Source: VRUE01 sp963714155
GTDB taxonomy: Bacteria; Actinomycetota; Thermoleophilia; Solirubrobacterales; 70-9
Reading direction: 5' to 3'
Assembly: GCA_963714155.1 (NCBI GenBank)
Contig: OY970236.1
Span: forward strand, 2,480,001-2,544,000
DNA: 64,000 nt
In this document: positions 11,024-19,559 of the stretch, in pieces
How the letters are laid out: each line of letters begins with the position of its first letter
How positions within the stretch are numbered: position 1 is the first letter of the stretch
Translations under genes and position numbers: made by a program
Notes under the pieces: model-generated
Seen by the model: the letters and a program-made list of their open reading frames with translations, nothing else
The model's database searches: none
What the model was told of the DNA's origin: nothing

Positions 11024-12403
11024 GTGCTCTTCCGCCAGATAGTCCACGAGGATCTCGGTTGCGCCTCCTACCTGGTCGGTGACACGGCCAGCGGGGTCGC
11101 CGCGGTCATCGATCCGCAGTGGGACATCGATCCCTACCTGCACCTCGCCCGCCTGCACGGGGTCCGCATCGAGCACGTGCTGGAGACGCACAACCACGCC
11201 GACCACGTCTCCGGCCACGGCCGCCTGGCACGCGCGACCGGCGCCACGATCCACATCCACGAGCTGGCCGAAGCGACCTACCCGCACGAGGGCTTCGCCG
11301 ACGGCTGGACGGCGCCGCTGGGCGAAGGGGCCAGCATCGAGGCGATCCACACGCCCGGGCACCGGCCCGAGCACACCTCCTTTCTGCTGCGCGACGCCAG
11401 CCGCGGCGGCGATCCCTGGGCGCTGCTCAGCGGCGACTGCCTCTTCGTCGGCGACGTCGCCCGTCCCGACCTCGCGGTCGAGCCGCGCGAAGGCGCCGCC
11501 GACATCTTTCGCTCCCTGCACGAGCGCCTGCTGAAGCTGCCCGAGGAGACCGAGGTCTGGCCCGGCCACCTCGGCGGCTCGCTCTGCGGCAGCTCCGGGA
11601 TCGACCTCAAGACCTCCTCGACGATCGGCTTCGAGCGCCGCCACAACCGGGCGCTGCGCTTCGCCAGCGAGAGCGAGTTCGTCGCCGACGCGGTCGCCAC
11701 GACCGCCAGCAAACCGCCCAACGTCGAGCACATCGTCTCGCTCAACCGCGGGCCGCTGGTCACCTCGATCAGCGCCCCGACGCGGCTCACCCCGCACGGT
11801 TTCGAGGCCGCCATCGCCGGCGGCGCGCTAGCGATCGACTCGCGTACCAACGAGCAGTTCGACGAGGCCCACATCCCCGGCTCGATCAGCGCCTCGGGCT
11901 ACGACACCGGCTTCGCCACCAAGGTCGCCGAGATGGTCCCGGTCGAGGCCGAGCTGCTCGTCGTCGCCGCTTCCGACGGCAACGAGCTGGCGGCGGCTGA
12001 GCTGCTTGCCGCAGTCGGCCTGAGCGTGCGCGGCTTCCTCGGTGGCGGCATGACCGCCTGGCGCGCCGAGGACCGGCCGGTGGAGCGAATCGAGGCGATC
12101 GACCTGGCCGAGCTGGCGCGCCGCCTCGATCGCGAGGGCGGCCCGCAGGTGCTCGACGTGCGCGGCGATGCCGAGTACGCCGAGGGCCACGTCCCCGGCT
12201 CGATCCACATCCCCTTCGCCGAGCTGCGCGACCGCCTCGACGACCTGCCCCGCGAGCGCCCGATCGCGACGATCTGCAAGGCCGGCAAGCGCAGCGGCCT
12301 AGCCGCCTCGATCCTGCAGCGCGAAGGCTTCGAGGGCGTCATCCACGTCAGCCGCGGCAACGCGGCGACATGGCCTCAGGCCGCCAAGGCGCAAACCCAG
12401 TAG
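11024..12403 (+). CDS. Persulfide dioxygenase-like MBL protein fused to two rhodanese domains
   Basis: A 459-residue protein. An N-terminal metallo-beta-lactamase domain with THNHADHVSGH (about residues 54-64) and later TPGHRPEHTSF and SGDCLF resembles ETHE1/Blh-type persulfide dioxygenases, which oxidise glutathione or other persulfides to sulfite. Two rhodanese domains follow. The first has the fold signatures (IDSRTNEQFDEAHIPGS) but no catalytic Cys in its loop (VVAASDGNE). The second has LDVRGDAEYAEGHVPGS and the active loop ICKAGKRSG. I chose GTG 11024 over ATG 10979 because the family begins with a short MxFRQ leader and TACCCT sits just ahead. The role is probably sulfide/persulfide detoxification. 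Confidence 0.85.
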   Translation: MLFRQIVHEDLGCASYLVGDTASGVAAVIDPQWDIDPYLHLARLHGVRIEHVLETHNHADHVSGHGRLARATGATIHIHELAEATYPHEGFADGWTAPLGEGASIEAIHTPGHRPEHTSFLLRDASRGGDPWALLSGDCLFVGDVARPDLAVEPREGAADIFRSLHERLLKLPEETEVWPGHLGGSLCGSSGIDLKTSSTIGFERRHNRALRFASESEFVADAVATTASKPPNVEHIVSLNRGPLVTSISAPTRLTPHGFEAAIAGGALAIDSRTNEQFDEAHIPGSISASGYDTGFATKVAEMVPVEAELLVVAASDGNELAAAELLAAVGLSVRGFLGGGMTAWRAEDRPVERIEAIDLAELARRLDREGGPQVLDVRGDAEYAEGHVPGSIHIPFAELRDRLDDLPRERPIATICKAGKRSGLAASILQREGFEGVIHVSRGNAATWPQAAKAQTQ

Positions 12404-12502
12404 GGGTTCCACTTAACTTTTTCGTGGAACGGGTGTCGCTAACGCCTCAGGCTCAGCAACGAAAAAGTGCAAGACGTTCCACCCCTACTGGGTTTGCGCC
12501 TT
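12386..12502. repeat. Inverted repeat that duplicates the 3' end of the rhodanese gene
   Basis: Perfect 21-base arms (12386-12406 and 12482-12502) lie about 75 bases apart. The left arm contains the last five codons and stop of the MBL-rhodanese gene, and the right arm is its exact inverted copy ending at the stop of the opposite NlpC/P60 gene. Inside are a second hairpin (GTTCCAC at 12406-12412 with GTGGAAC at 12424-12430) and paired runs ACTTTTTCGT and ACGAAAAAGT. It can act as a two-way terminator, and it looks like an inverted duplication event. Confidence 0.75.
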
Positions 12503-13721
12503 AGTACCCGGGGGGATGCCGTGCGATGAAGCCTTCCGTGGAGCTCACGGGAGCAGAGTGCCAGCGCGGGCCGGGGCCGCCGACGGTGTCGAAGGCGAGG
12601 CCGGCGATGACCATCCAGGCGTGGCTGGCGTTTCCGTAAACGGTGATCCACTGGCCCGGGCCCGGTTCTCCCCAGGTCGAGAGGCCGGTCGAGTCGAGCG
12701 GGCTGGAGAGGAAGCCGCCGCCGTTGAGGGCGAAGCTGACCGCGCCGGAGCAGTCATAGCCCGAGGATTCGAAGGAGCCGTGGCCACCGCCCCAGACATA
12801 GGGGGTGGTGGCGATCGAGTTGGCCGCTTCGATCGCGGCGGCAACCGCGGCCGGGGCCTCGCTCGGCACGCTGGCCTGGCTTTCGGAGATGTAGTCGGCG
12901 CTCTGCCCGGGGGTGAGCGGCGCCGGGGTGCCGGCGACCGGTGGCGGCGCACCGGTCGTGCTGGCGATCTGTTCGGAGATCGAGGCGAGGTTGTTGCCGA
13001 GCGCTTCTTCGCGCGATTCGAGCGATTCGAGCGCGGACTGGCGCTCCGCCTGCGCCGACTTGAGCTCGGCGAATCGGGCCGCCGCCTCTTCGCTGGCCGC
13101 CGCGGCTTCGCGCTCCTTGACGGCGATCGCGTCGCGGGCGTCCTTGATCTGCAGGCGCACGGCGGTCATCCGCTTGACCGCGGCGCGGGCCTGGTCGCGC
13201 AGCGCCTTGACCCGGGAGGCGACCGAGTCGTCGTACTGCTGGATCTGGTCGAGGTAGTCGGCGCGGGTGTTCACTTCCGACCAGCTGGCCGAGTCGAGCA
13301 CGACGTTGAGCATGTCGGGGCTGCCCGACTCATAGATCGCCACCAAGCGGTCGCGCAGGACCTCGAGCGCCCGCTGCAGGCGGGCTCGCACCTGCGCCAG
13401 GTGGCGCTTGTCGGCCTCCAACTTGGCCGTTGCTGCCTCGAGTTCGTCCTGCTTGGCAGCGAGTTCGGCCTCGGCCGCGGCCTGCTTCTGCCGCAGCGCC
13501 GAGACTTCGCCGAGCATCGAGTCGATCGCCTTGTTCTGCTCGGCGATCGTCGCCGCCAAGGCGCTCTGGTTCTCGCGCACATCGCTGAGCTTGCCCTGCG
13601 TGTTCTGGAGTTTCTCTTCCAGGGTCTCAGCAGGGGCCGAGGCGACCACGCAGAGCAGGGCCAGGAGCAGCGCCGCGGGCAGCAGCAGCCGCCATGAGTT
13701 GCCGCGAAGGGGAACGCGCAT
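12501..13721 (-). CDS. NlpC/P60 peptidoglycan hydrolase with coiled-coil N-terminus
   Basis: A 406-residue secreted protein. A signal peptide (LLLPAALLLALLCVVASAPAE) is followed by a long coiled coil of about residues 32-255, as in RipA/CwlO-like regulators of cell-wall hydrolysis, then a Pro-rich hinge and a C-terminal NlpC/P60 domain from about residue 300. The catalytic Cys is in GYDCSGAVSFAL and the His in NASHAWMVI. It should cleave peptide stems of peptidoglycan, with the coiled coil giving autoinhibition or docking. The TACCGT box nine bases before the ATG suggests a leaderless mRNA. Confidence 0.9.
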   Translation of the reverse strand: MRVPLRGNSWRLLLPAALLLALLCVVASAPAETLEEKLQNTQGKLSDVRENQSALAATIAEQNKAIDSMLGEVSALRQKQAAAEAELAAKQDELEAATAKLEADKRHLAQVRARLQRALEVLRDRLVAIYESGSPDMLNVVLDSASWSEVNTRADYLDQIQQYDDSVASRVKALRDQARAAVKRMTAVRLQIKDARDAIAVKEREAAAASEEAAARFAELKSAQAERQSALESLESREEALGNNLASISEQIASTTGAPPPVAGTPAPLTPGQSADYISESQASVPSEAPAAVAAAIEAANSIATTPYVWGGGHGSFESSGYDCSGAVSFALNGGGFLSSPLDSTGLSTWGEPGPGQWITVYGNASHAWMVIAGLAFDTVGGPGPRWHSAPVSSTEGFIARHPPGY

Positions 13722-13730
13722 CGGCGGCGC

Positions 13731-13736
13731 ACGGTA
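13731..13736 (-). promoter_or_regulatory. Leaderless -10 box of the NlpC/P60 gene
   Basis: TACCGT on the minus strand, nine bases from the ATG at 13721, fits the TANNNT pattern seen at many genes in this window. Confidence 0.5.
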
Positions 13737-13847
13737 GCGAAAGCACCGCTTGATTGTTAGGACTTGCTAATAACTTGCAAGATCCCGTGCAGAAACCCGC
13801 AATTTGGAGGATTTCGGAAAAGCAGCCCGACGCGTAGGGCCTTCGGA

Positions 13848-13893
13848 GGGTTCCTCCCCAGGCCGCTTCGCGGGAGTTCCTGGGGAGGAACCC
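13848..13893. repeat. Inverted repeat in gene-free stretch 13722-14034 (first of two)
   Basis: Perfect 15-base arms GGGTTCCTCCCCAGG (13848-13862) and its complement (13879-13893) flank a 16-base loop. The sequences outside the arms (AGGGCC..) remain partly complementary, lengthening the stem. The 313-base gap holds this, the next repeat and the NlpC/P60 promoter; I find no convincing gene in it. Confidence 0.7.
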
Positions 13894-13952
13894 CCGCAGG
13901 GCCTCACGCCGCCGGCGGGACCTCGTTGGTCAGAAGCTTGGGTAGCTCGGGA

Positions 13953-14028
13953 GGGATGCCGGGGCCCCTCCCCAAAACACTCAAGCGAGGCTCCCGCCGA
14001 GCGTTTTGGGGAGGGGCCCCGGCATCCC
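13953..14028. terminator. Long perfect inverted repeat after the SHOCT gene
   Basis: Perfect 26-base arms (13953-13978 and 14003-14028) with a 24-base loop, starting seven bases past the stop of the gene that ends at 14035. It is a plausible strong terminator for that minus-strand gene, but without a U-tract. Confidence 0.65.
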
Positions 14029-14034
14029 GGCGAA

Positions 14035-14424
14035 CTAGGCCAGCAGCTTGGCCTTCGCTTTGTCGAACTCCTCAGCCGACAGCGCGCCCTTTTCCTTCAG
14101 CTCGTTGAGCTTGTGCAGTTCGTCGGCGGGCGTGGTGTGAGCCTGTTCGCGGACGTATGAATCGAAATGCTGCTTGGCCTCGGCCTGCGCCTTGATCGTG
14201 CGGTCGCGCATGCCGCTGCCGCGGGCGATCAGGTAGATCAGCGCCGTGATGAAGGGGATAAAGACCAGGAATAGCACCCAGGCCGCCTTCACCCATCCAG
14301 AAGTTTCGTGGTCACGGAAGAGGTCGGAGAGGATCGTGATCAGGATCCAGATCCAGATCACAAAGAAGAAGACCTCGAAGGCGACGAGGAGGGCTTCTCC
14401 TATGTTGATATCGGCAAGCGGCAA
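14035..14424 (-). CDS. Membrane protein with PLDc_N and SHOCT domains
   Basis: A 129-residue protein with two transmembrane segments (about residues 10-32 and 45-66) of the PLDc_N type, followed by a soluble C-terminal SHOCT helix-turn-helix hairpin (LNELKEKGALSAEEFDKAKAKLL). SHOCT tails are common at the end of actinobacterial membrane proteins and are thought to mediate oligomerisation. The start is TTG at 14424, supported by GAAAGGA six bases upstream. Function unknown. Confidence 0.8.
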   Translation of the reverse strand: MPLADINIGEALLVAFEVFFFVIWIWILITILSDLFRDHETSGWVKAAWVLFLVFIPFITALIYLIARGSGMRDRTIKAQAEAKQHFDSYVREQAHTTPADELHKLNELKEKGALSAEEFDKAKAKLLA

Positions 14425-14466
14425 AGTGAATCCTTTCGCTGATGGCTGGGACGCCAGCCAACTTAC

Positions 14467-14814
14467 CTAGCCGACGACGACCTTGCCGTGCATGAAGGGG
14501 TGAATCTTGCAGTGATAGGCGAACGTCCCCTTCCGCTGAAAGCGCACCGCGGCCGACTTGCCGGCCTTGATGCGACCGGTGTCGAAGGCCCCTTTGTCGG
14601 TCGCCGTGTGGGCGGTGCCGGAGGAATTGGAGAAAGCCACCCGCGTCCCCTTGTCGATCCGCAGGGTTTGAGGGGTGAATTCGAAGTTGTCGATCGTGAC
14701 CGTCTTCGCGGCGCTGGCCAGGGCCGGTCCGGGGCCGGCGGCGGGTGCAGCTTGGCTGGCGAACAGCACCGCAGCCAGGGCGATACAGGCGACAATCGCG
14801 ACGTTTCTCCTCAT
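14467..14814 (-). CDS. Secreted small blue copper protein (cupredoxin)
   Basis: A 115-residue protein with a signal peptide (cleavage near APAAG, about residue 26) and a single plastocyanin-like domain. The ligand set is visible: the His in GTAHTATD, then YHCKIHPFM, supplying Cys, His and Met in the usual spacing. It probably shuttles electrons or binds copper outside the membrane. It lies alone between the SHOCT protein and an RNA methyltransferase. Confidence 0.85.
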   Translation of the reverse strand: MRRNVAIVACIALAAVLFASQAAPAAGPGPALASAAKTVTIDNFEFTPQTLRIDKGTRVAFSNSSGTAHTATDKGAFDTGRIKAGKSAAVRFQRKGTFAYHCKIHPFMHGKVVVG

Positions 14815-14847
14815 CGACCTTGTCTACGACGCCAGCGCCGCCGGGGT

Positions 14848-15582
14848 TCAAACCCGAGACGAGAAAAGCACCGCCGCGACCGCCGTCGCCAGGTTGAGGC
14901 TGGAAACCCCCTCGCGCATTGGAATCGCCAGACGGGCGTCGGCCCGTCCCAACAACTCCTCACTGAGGCCGTAGCGCTCGGTGCCAAAGGCGAGGATCGC
15001 GCGGGGGTCGAGCTCCCCCTCCCCCAGCTGCTCGCCCTCGGGATCGATCGCGATCAGTGGTCTGCCAGGATCGGGCAAGGCGTCGATCCGAGCGACGGGC
15101 AGCGCAAAGTGCAGCCCCGCGGCGCCGCGCAGCGCCTCGGGGTGCCAAGGATCGTTGCTGCCGGTGGTCAGCACCGCCGCCGCATCCGCGGCCGCCGCAA
15201 CCCGAACGCAAGCGCCCATGTTGCCCATCGTGCGCGGGTCCTCGAGCAGCACCACCGGTGCGCGCCGCTCGCTATCGAGGACCGCCGCGACATCGACCGC
15301 GGGCCGGCGGGCAATTGCGACAACCCCGGTGCGAGGGGCGTGCGGCACGAGCTCGGCCAGCAGCGCTTCGTCAACCGGCGCGGTTCGCTGCGCCAGCGAG
15401 CCAACCAGATCGGGGGCCAGGTCCGCCGCCAGCCGGTCGAGTTCGGCGGGGTCCGCGGCGACTGCCTCGACCACGTCGGCGCCGAAGCGAAGGGCGTGCT
15501 TGAGGGCGTGGAAGCCCTCTAGCAGAGCGAGGTCGGGGTCACGGCGGGCGGCGCGGTAGCGCTGGACGACGGGATCGCTCAC
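14848..15582 (-). CDS. TrmH/SpoU family RNA methyltransferase
   Basis: A 244-residue protein. The N-terminal substrate-binding part (LLEGFHALKHALRFG) is followed by the SPOUT knot with LLEDPRTMGNMGACVRVAAA (motif 1), LAFGTERYGLSEELL (motif 2) and IPMREGVSSLNLATAVA (motif 3). It should transfer a methyl group from SAM to a ribose 2'-OH of rRNA or tRNA; the site is not predictable. I chose GTG 15582 because the longer frame begins with low-quality sequence, and CATGAT lies six bases before this GTG. Confidence 0.9.
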   Translation of the reverse strand: MSDPVVQRYRAARRDPDLALLEGFHALKHALRFGADVVEAVAADPAELDRLAADLAPDLVGSLAQRTAPVDEALLAELVPHAPRTGVVAIARRPAVDVAAVLDSERRAPVVLLEDPRTMGNMGACVRVAAAADAAAVLTTGSNDPWHPEALRGAAGLHFALPVARIDALPDPGRPLIAIDPEGEQLGEGELDPRAILAFGTERYGLSEELLGRADARLAIPMREGVSSLNLATAVAAVLFSSRV

Positions 15583-15601
15583 CGCCCCATCATGCCCGGA
15601 T

Positions 15602-16777
15602 TCAGCTCGCCTGCGGTGCCTCAGCCGTGCGGGCCGCACCCGCATCGGAGTCGCTGCCGGCGATCAGCGAGTCCGCGAGCGGTGTGAGGTAGCGGGCGGT
15701 GACCTTGCCGTTGTGCAGGAGTTCCAGGTGACGCTCGCTGGGACCAGAGGTGCCGTCGTCCCCATCCCCGGTTCTGCCACAGAGGTAACGCGGTCCCTGC
15801 CCGGTCCAAAGGACGGCGCGCATGATCCGGTCAAAGGGCTTGGGCTCGACCGCTGCCCCTGCTGCCGCGGCAATCGCTTCCGCAACCGTGTCGGCCTGCT
15901 GGGTGGCGAAGGGGCCCTGCTTGAAGGGGTGCGAGCTGACGTCCCCGGCGGCGTAGACCCGCTGCAAGCCAACCACCCTGCCGTAGGCATCGACTGCGAT
16001 GAAGCCGTTCTTGTCGTGGGGGATGCCGCCGAGCTGCCGGCCTTCCATGCGCGGCAGGCTGAGTACGGCGTCCACCTCGAGGTCCTCGCCGGAGACGACG
16101 CGCAGGCATCCCGCTTTGAACTCGCGTGCGCGCGCCCCGGCGATGACCTCGATGCGCCGCTCGGACAACAGCCCGCTCGTCAGCCGGGAAACGCGATGAC
16201 CGAAGAGCTCCAGGGGCTCGCGTTCAGGCGTAACGACGGTGATGCGCGCCTGGCTGTTCCCAGCCGCGAACAGGGCCAGCTCGTAGAGCGGCAGGGCCCA
16301 GCTGTGCCCCGCGGGCATGGTGATGGCGATGTGCCGCAGGCGACCCGACCGCAGCTCCGCGATCAGGTTGCCCACCTGGCCCTCGTCGGTAATTCCCCAA
16401 TAAGTCACCGCCCCCGGCACTGCCCAGAGCGCCCGCGCGCCGGTCGCGACGATCAAATGGTCGTAGGAGAGTCGCTCGCCGTCGCGGGTGATGACAACCC
16501 TCTTCTCCGGCTCCACGGCTGCGATCGCGCTCTCGCACAGGGAAGCGCCGCAGCGTTCGCTCAAGGCCCGCAGGTCATAGCGGAAGGAGCGCGTGGTGCC
16601 GTAGGGCTCACCGATCGCAAAGGGCCGGTAGACGAACTCCGGGCGCAGATCGTGAAGAGCGACCTCGACCCGCTCCCCGGCTAGATCCCGCAGGGCCAAG
16701 GCCGCCTCGAGGCCGGCGATGCCAGCGCCGGCGATCAGGACCTTCTGCCTGGCGCCACGCTGGTCGTCGTCTGCCAT
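15602..16777 (-). CDS. SQR-like FAD-dependent pyridine nucleotide-disulfide oxidoreductase
   Basis: A 391-residue flavoprotein. It has the N-terminal dinucleotide fold VLIAGAGIAGLEAALAL, the second signature YDHLIVATGARA, and the FAD-binding block RVYAAGDVSSHPFKQGPFATQQAD. The overall shape resembles sulfide:quinone reductase or type II NADH dehydrogenase. I do not see the paired redox cysteines of classical SQRs, so the acceptor and donor are open. TAGGGT is six bases before the ATG (leaderless). Given the persulfide dioxygenase nearby, a sulfur role is possible but not shown. Confidence 0.8.
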   Translation of the reverse strand: MADDDQRGARQKVLIAGAGIAGLEAALALRDLAGERVEVALHDLRPEFVYRPFAIGEPYGTTRSFRYDLRALSERCGASLCESAIAAVEPEKRVVITRDGERLSYDHLIVATGARALWAVPGAVTYWGITDEGQVGNLIAELRSGRLRHIAITMPAGHSWALPLYELALFAAGNSQARITVVTPEREPLELFGHRVSRLTSGLLSERRIEVIAGARAREFKAGCLRVVSGEDLEVDAVLSLPRMEGRQLGGIPHDKNGFIAVDAYGRVVGLQRVYAAGDVSSHPFKQGPFATQQADTVAEAIAAAAGAAVEPKPFDRIMRAVLWTGQGPRYLCGRTGDGDDGTSGPSERHLELLHNGKVTARYLTPLADSLIAGSDSDAGAARTAEAPQAS

Positions 16778-16853
16778 GCATGGACCCTAGGACCGATGCG
16801 ATGCCGCTCCATCCGCAGGAATCCGCCAATTGCCTGCGGTTTTCCCCGGAGGG

Positions 16854-17510
16854 CTAACTCCCCGCTCTCGCCAGCGCCGCGAGCACCTCGGCGTCAGACA
16901 CCTGACTGAAGTCCGCGTACCACTGGCCCACACCGTAGAGCTGCGGCGGTTCGATCAGGCAGACCAGCTGATCGGCCTCGGCGCGCAGGCGCGCCGCCGA
17001 ATCGGGCGCGCAGACGGGAACCGCGAGGATGAGTCGTCGCGGCCCGCGGCGACGGGCGGCGCGCAGGGCAGCGGTGTCGGTAACGCCGGTGGCAACGCCA
17101 TCGTCGACCACGATCACGGTCCGTCCCCGCATTGACAGCGGCGGGCGGTCGCCACGGTAGGCCTCGACCCGGCGATCCAGCTCGGCGATCTCACGGGCAA
17201 CGATCTCCTCCAAGGCATCGCCGCTGATGCCAAGCACCGCCGCGGCCTCGCGATCGATCACGCGGGTGCCGTCCTCGGCGATCGCCCCGATTCCGTACTC
17301 GGGATTGTGAGGAGCGCCGATCTTGCGCACGGCCAGGACCTCGAGCGCAGCCCCGCCGAGGGCGCTGGCGATCTCCGCGGCGACGGGAACCCCACCCCGC
17401 GGCAAGCCGATCACCAGCGGCTGCTCAGCCGCCAGCGGCAGCAGCTGCGCGGCCAGTTGCCGGCCGGCGTCGCGGCGGTTGGAGAAGCGCCCCGGCGGGC
17501 GCTCGCTCAT
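16854..17510 (-). CDS. Phosphoribosyltransferase domain protein
   Basis: A 218-residue type I PRTase fold with VIGLPRGGVPVAAEIA near the start and the PRPP loop VIVVDDGVATGVT around residue 130. The C-terminus lacks a purine- or pyrimidine-specific hood that I can identify, so it belongs to the broad uncharacterised group related to ComF-like and predicted phosphoribosyltransferases. Its ATG overlaps the stop of the LapA-like gene upstream (ATGA), so the two are co-translated. Confidence 0.85.
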   Translation of the reverse strand: MSERPPGRFSNRRDAGRQLAAQLLPLAAEQPLVIGLPRGGVPVAAEIASALGGAALEVLAVRKIGAPHNPEYGIGAIAEDGTRVIDREAAAVLGISGDALEEIVAREIAELDRRVEAYRGDRPPLSMRGRTVIVVDDGVATGVTDTAALRAARRRGPRRLILAVPVCAPDSAARLRAEADQLVCLIEPPQLYGVGQWYADFSQVSDAEVLAALARAGS

Positions 17511-17755
17511 TTCGCCCGCTGGCTCTCATCACGCCGGTGGCGCCGAACCACAGGTGTGACATAGCCGATCAAGGCGCCGATCGCGACTGCCGCCAGCAAG
17601 ATGACGATCAAGGGCGCGTCGACGGTGACGAAGAGGACGTCGACCCGCACCTGCTGGGAGTTCTGCAGGGCGACGATGACGACGATCGCGACCAGGATGC
17701 CGACGATCCAGGCGCGCCAGTTGACCGGCTTTCGCTGCTCGGGCACGCGACTCAT
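17507..17755 (-). CDS. LapA-domain (DUF1049) small membrane protein
   Basis: An 82-residue protein with two hydrophobic segments (about residues 14-30 and 45-65) separated by VALQNSQQVRVDVLFVTVDAPL, the typical LapA/YciS (DUF1049) loop, and a basic tail. In proteobacteria such proteins help lipopolysaccharide assembly. In actinobacteria the role is unknown. It is the first gene of a pair with the phosphoribosyltransferase. Confidence 0.8.
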   Translation of the reverse strand: MSRVPEQRKPVNWRAWIVGILVAIVVIVALQNSQQVRVDVLFVTVDAPLIVILLAAVAIGALIGYVTPVVRRHRRDESQRAK

Positions 17756-17787
17756 CCTAGAGCCGAGGTGCCGCGCCCGTCCCGCCT

Positions 17788-19140
17788 CTAATCGCCCCCG
17801 TTGACTTGGAGCAAACTCGTGGCAAAGGACTTCGTTTTCGCCGCCGCGGCGAGGCCGAGCGGACTCAGGGCGAAGAATTCCTCGCTAGCGCGCAGCAGCG
17901 AGTAGGGATCGTACGCCGCGGAATCCGTGCCGCCGGGAGCGACGAACGGCGAGAGCAGCAGGGCGCCGGTGCGCAATGGGTCCCCGCTCGGAGGGGGTGA
18001 GTCGGCGGCCGGCGGGCTTATCGAGGAGAAGGTGACGATTAGGACGCCGTCGGCCTTGTAGGCGGGCGAGGCGAGGATCTTCGGCACCCAAGCGGAGAGG
18101 AAGGCATCGGCGCTGGCCGCCCCTTCCGTCGCGCCCGCGGGGCACTGCCCGACGGTGCCGGCGCTGCAGGGCGTCGGCGCGATGAACGAGTAGCTCGGCG
18201 TCTTCTCAGCTTTGGCCAGGTCCTTGTTCAGCTGTTCGAGCGGGACGTCGCTGGCCGAGCAATCGCCGAGGTCGAGCAGCGAGTGGAAGTAGACAAACGG
18301 GTTCTGGCTTGCCGCGTACCCGCCCGGCTGGGCGGCGGTGCTGGATTCGCCCGGGCTCGGATGGACGCAGTTGGCGGGCTTTCCGGCCGGGTCGGCCATG
18401 CCGTCGGCATAAGCGCGCCAGTCGAGCTGCTCGAGGGTGAGCTGGTCGGCAATGGTCAATGTTTCGACCGGATAGACGCAGCCGGTGCCGGCAAGGACGC
18501 CGTTCGAGTTCGCTTTGACCGAGCTGAAAGCTTCAGAGCCGGGGCAGCCATCGACGGTCGCGGAGTTGGGTGGCTGGCCGCTGATCGCGGCGATGCCGTT
18601 GGGCAGGGCGCCGTCGTCGAGCAGCGCGTAGTTGCTGAGCAGCTCGCCCTGCCGACGCAGGGTCGTGGAGAGGTAGGGCATCTGCGATTGCGCCCCCAAC
18701 GACTGCTCATAACCGGGACTGGTCAGCGAAATCACGAAAACGTGTTTGACCGGGCCCGCTTCGGGCTCGGCTTCCGCCGGCGCCGGGGCGGGCTTCTTCG
18801 CCGCCGGTTCAGTGGCCGGTGCGGGCGCAGGAGGGCTCGCCGCATAGCTCGCTTCCGGCGCGGATTCGGGCGCGGCGCCGGCGGGCGCGGCGGATGCGCT
18901 GCCGCTACTCGCACTCGGTGTCGGCGCAGGTGCGCTCGCCACCGGCGTGCTTTCGGAGGCGAGGCTGCGGCCGACCAGGGCGGCAAGCGCGCCGCTCCCC
19001 CCCGTCCCGGTCATCGCGCTGGCGATGATCGCCGAGGTCGCCACCACGGAGGAGGCGACGAACAGGCCGAAGCGCTTGCCGGTCAGCGTTGACGCAGCGG
19101 CAACCACTCGGCGAGTCTGGGCCTGGAGCGCCGCCTTCAC
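17788..19140 (-). CDS. Secreted phosphoesterase-like protein, degenerate active site
   Basis: The GTG at 19140 overlaps the upstream stop by four bases and gives 450 residues. The longer open frame to 19575 is a shadow of the upstream gene. A transmembrane or signal segment (about residues 25-45) is followed by a Pro/Ala/Ser-rich linker to about residue 125, and then a domain beginning VKHVFVISLTSPGYEQSLG. This resembles the phosphoesterase family PF04185 (HVFVIVLENHSYDQ, then PYL.., then a NY and a LPN..AAISG block), which includes acid phosphatases and phospholipase C. The Glu of the usual ENxS metal motif is missing here. As the last gene of the pst run it may act in phosphate release or sensing, but activity is doubtful. 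Confidence 0.65.
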   Translation of the reverse strand: MKAALQAQTRRVVAAASTLTGKRFGLFVASSVVATSAIIASAMTGTGGSGALAALVGRSLASESTPVASAPAPTPSASSGSASAAPAGAAPESAPEASYAASPPAPAPATEPAAKKPAPAPAEAEPEAGPVKHVFVISLTSPGYEQSLGAQSQMPYLSTTLRRQGELLSNYALLDDGALPNGIAAISGQPPNSATVDGCPGSEAFSSVKANSNGVLAGTGCVYPVETLTIADQLTLEQLDWRAYADGMADPAGKPANCVHPSPGESSTAAQPGGYAASQNPFVYFHSLLDLGDCSASDVPLEQLNKDLAKAEKTPSYSFIAPTPCSAGTVGQCPAGATEGAASADAFLSAWVPKILASPAYKADGVLIVTFSSISPPAADSPPPSGDPLRTGALLLSPFVAPGGTDSAAYDPYSLLRASEEFFALSPLGLAAAAKTKSFATSLLQVNGGD

Positions 19141-19559
19141 GCCTCTACCGCGATCAGGGAGTGGCCGCATTGGGGGCAAAAGCGATCCGCCGGCCCGTAG
19201 GGAGAGTCGCAACTGGGGCAGAGGCCGGCGGCATCGGAACGCTGCAGCTCGAGCATCCGCTCGACCGCGAGCAAATCCGCATCGACTCGCTGCAGCTCGG
19301 CCGCCTTGCGGGTCAGCACGTCCATCCGCACGTGGTCGCGGATCGCCATCTCGTAGAAGGCACCGCCGAGGTCGGCCTGCATGACCGTGAACTTCTCCAG
19401 CAGCCGGTCGCGCTGGGCGAGCAGCTCGGCGTCCTCCTCGGGCTTCGGCTCCACCTTTGCCGGCTGCGGCGGCGGCTCCGACTGTGGCAGCTGGGGCTTC
19501 GCCCGAGCCGACTTCAGGGCGCTCGCCGGCCGCCGCAGCACATCGCTGAGCGCGCTCAT
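19137..19559 (-). CDS. Coiled-coil protein with C-terminal zinc ribbon
   Basis: A 140-residue protein that I do not recognise as a named family. It has a Pro-rich basic start, a helical middle (LLAQRDRLLEKFTVMQADLG.. to about residue 110), and a C-terminal four-Cys zinc ribbon LCPSCDSPYGPADRFCPQCG. It overlaps its neighbours on both sides by four bases, so it is made with the membrane zinc-ribbon protein and the phosphoesterase-like protein. It is probably a cytoplasmic adaptor. Confidence 0.7.
   Translation of the reverse strand: MSALSDVLRRPASALKSARAKPQLPQSEPPPQPAKVEPKPEEDAELLAQRDRLLEKFTVMQADLGGAFYEMAIRDHVRMDVLTRKAAELQRVDADLLAVERMLELQRSDAAGLCPSCDSPYGPADRFCPQCGHSLIAVEA

Noticed and set aside
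13722..13850. A ydaO/c-di-AMP riboswitch upstream of the NlpC/P60 gene
   Set aside because: The -10 box is nine bases from the start codon, leaving no leader, and the upstream sequence lacks the consensus.
14838..14870. GGGTTCAAACCC resembling a tRNA T-arm
   Set aside because: No acceptor stem, anticodon arm or D-arm can be built around it, and it lies at the 3' end of the RNA methyltransferase gene.
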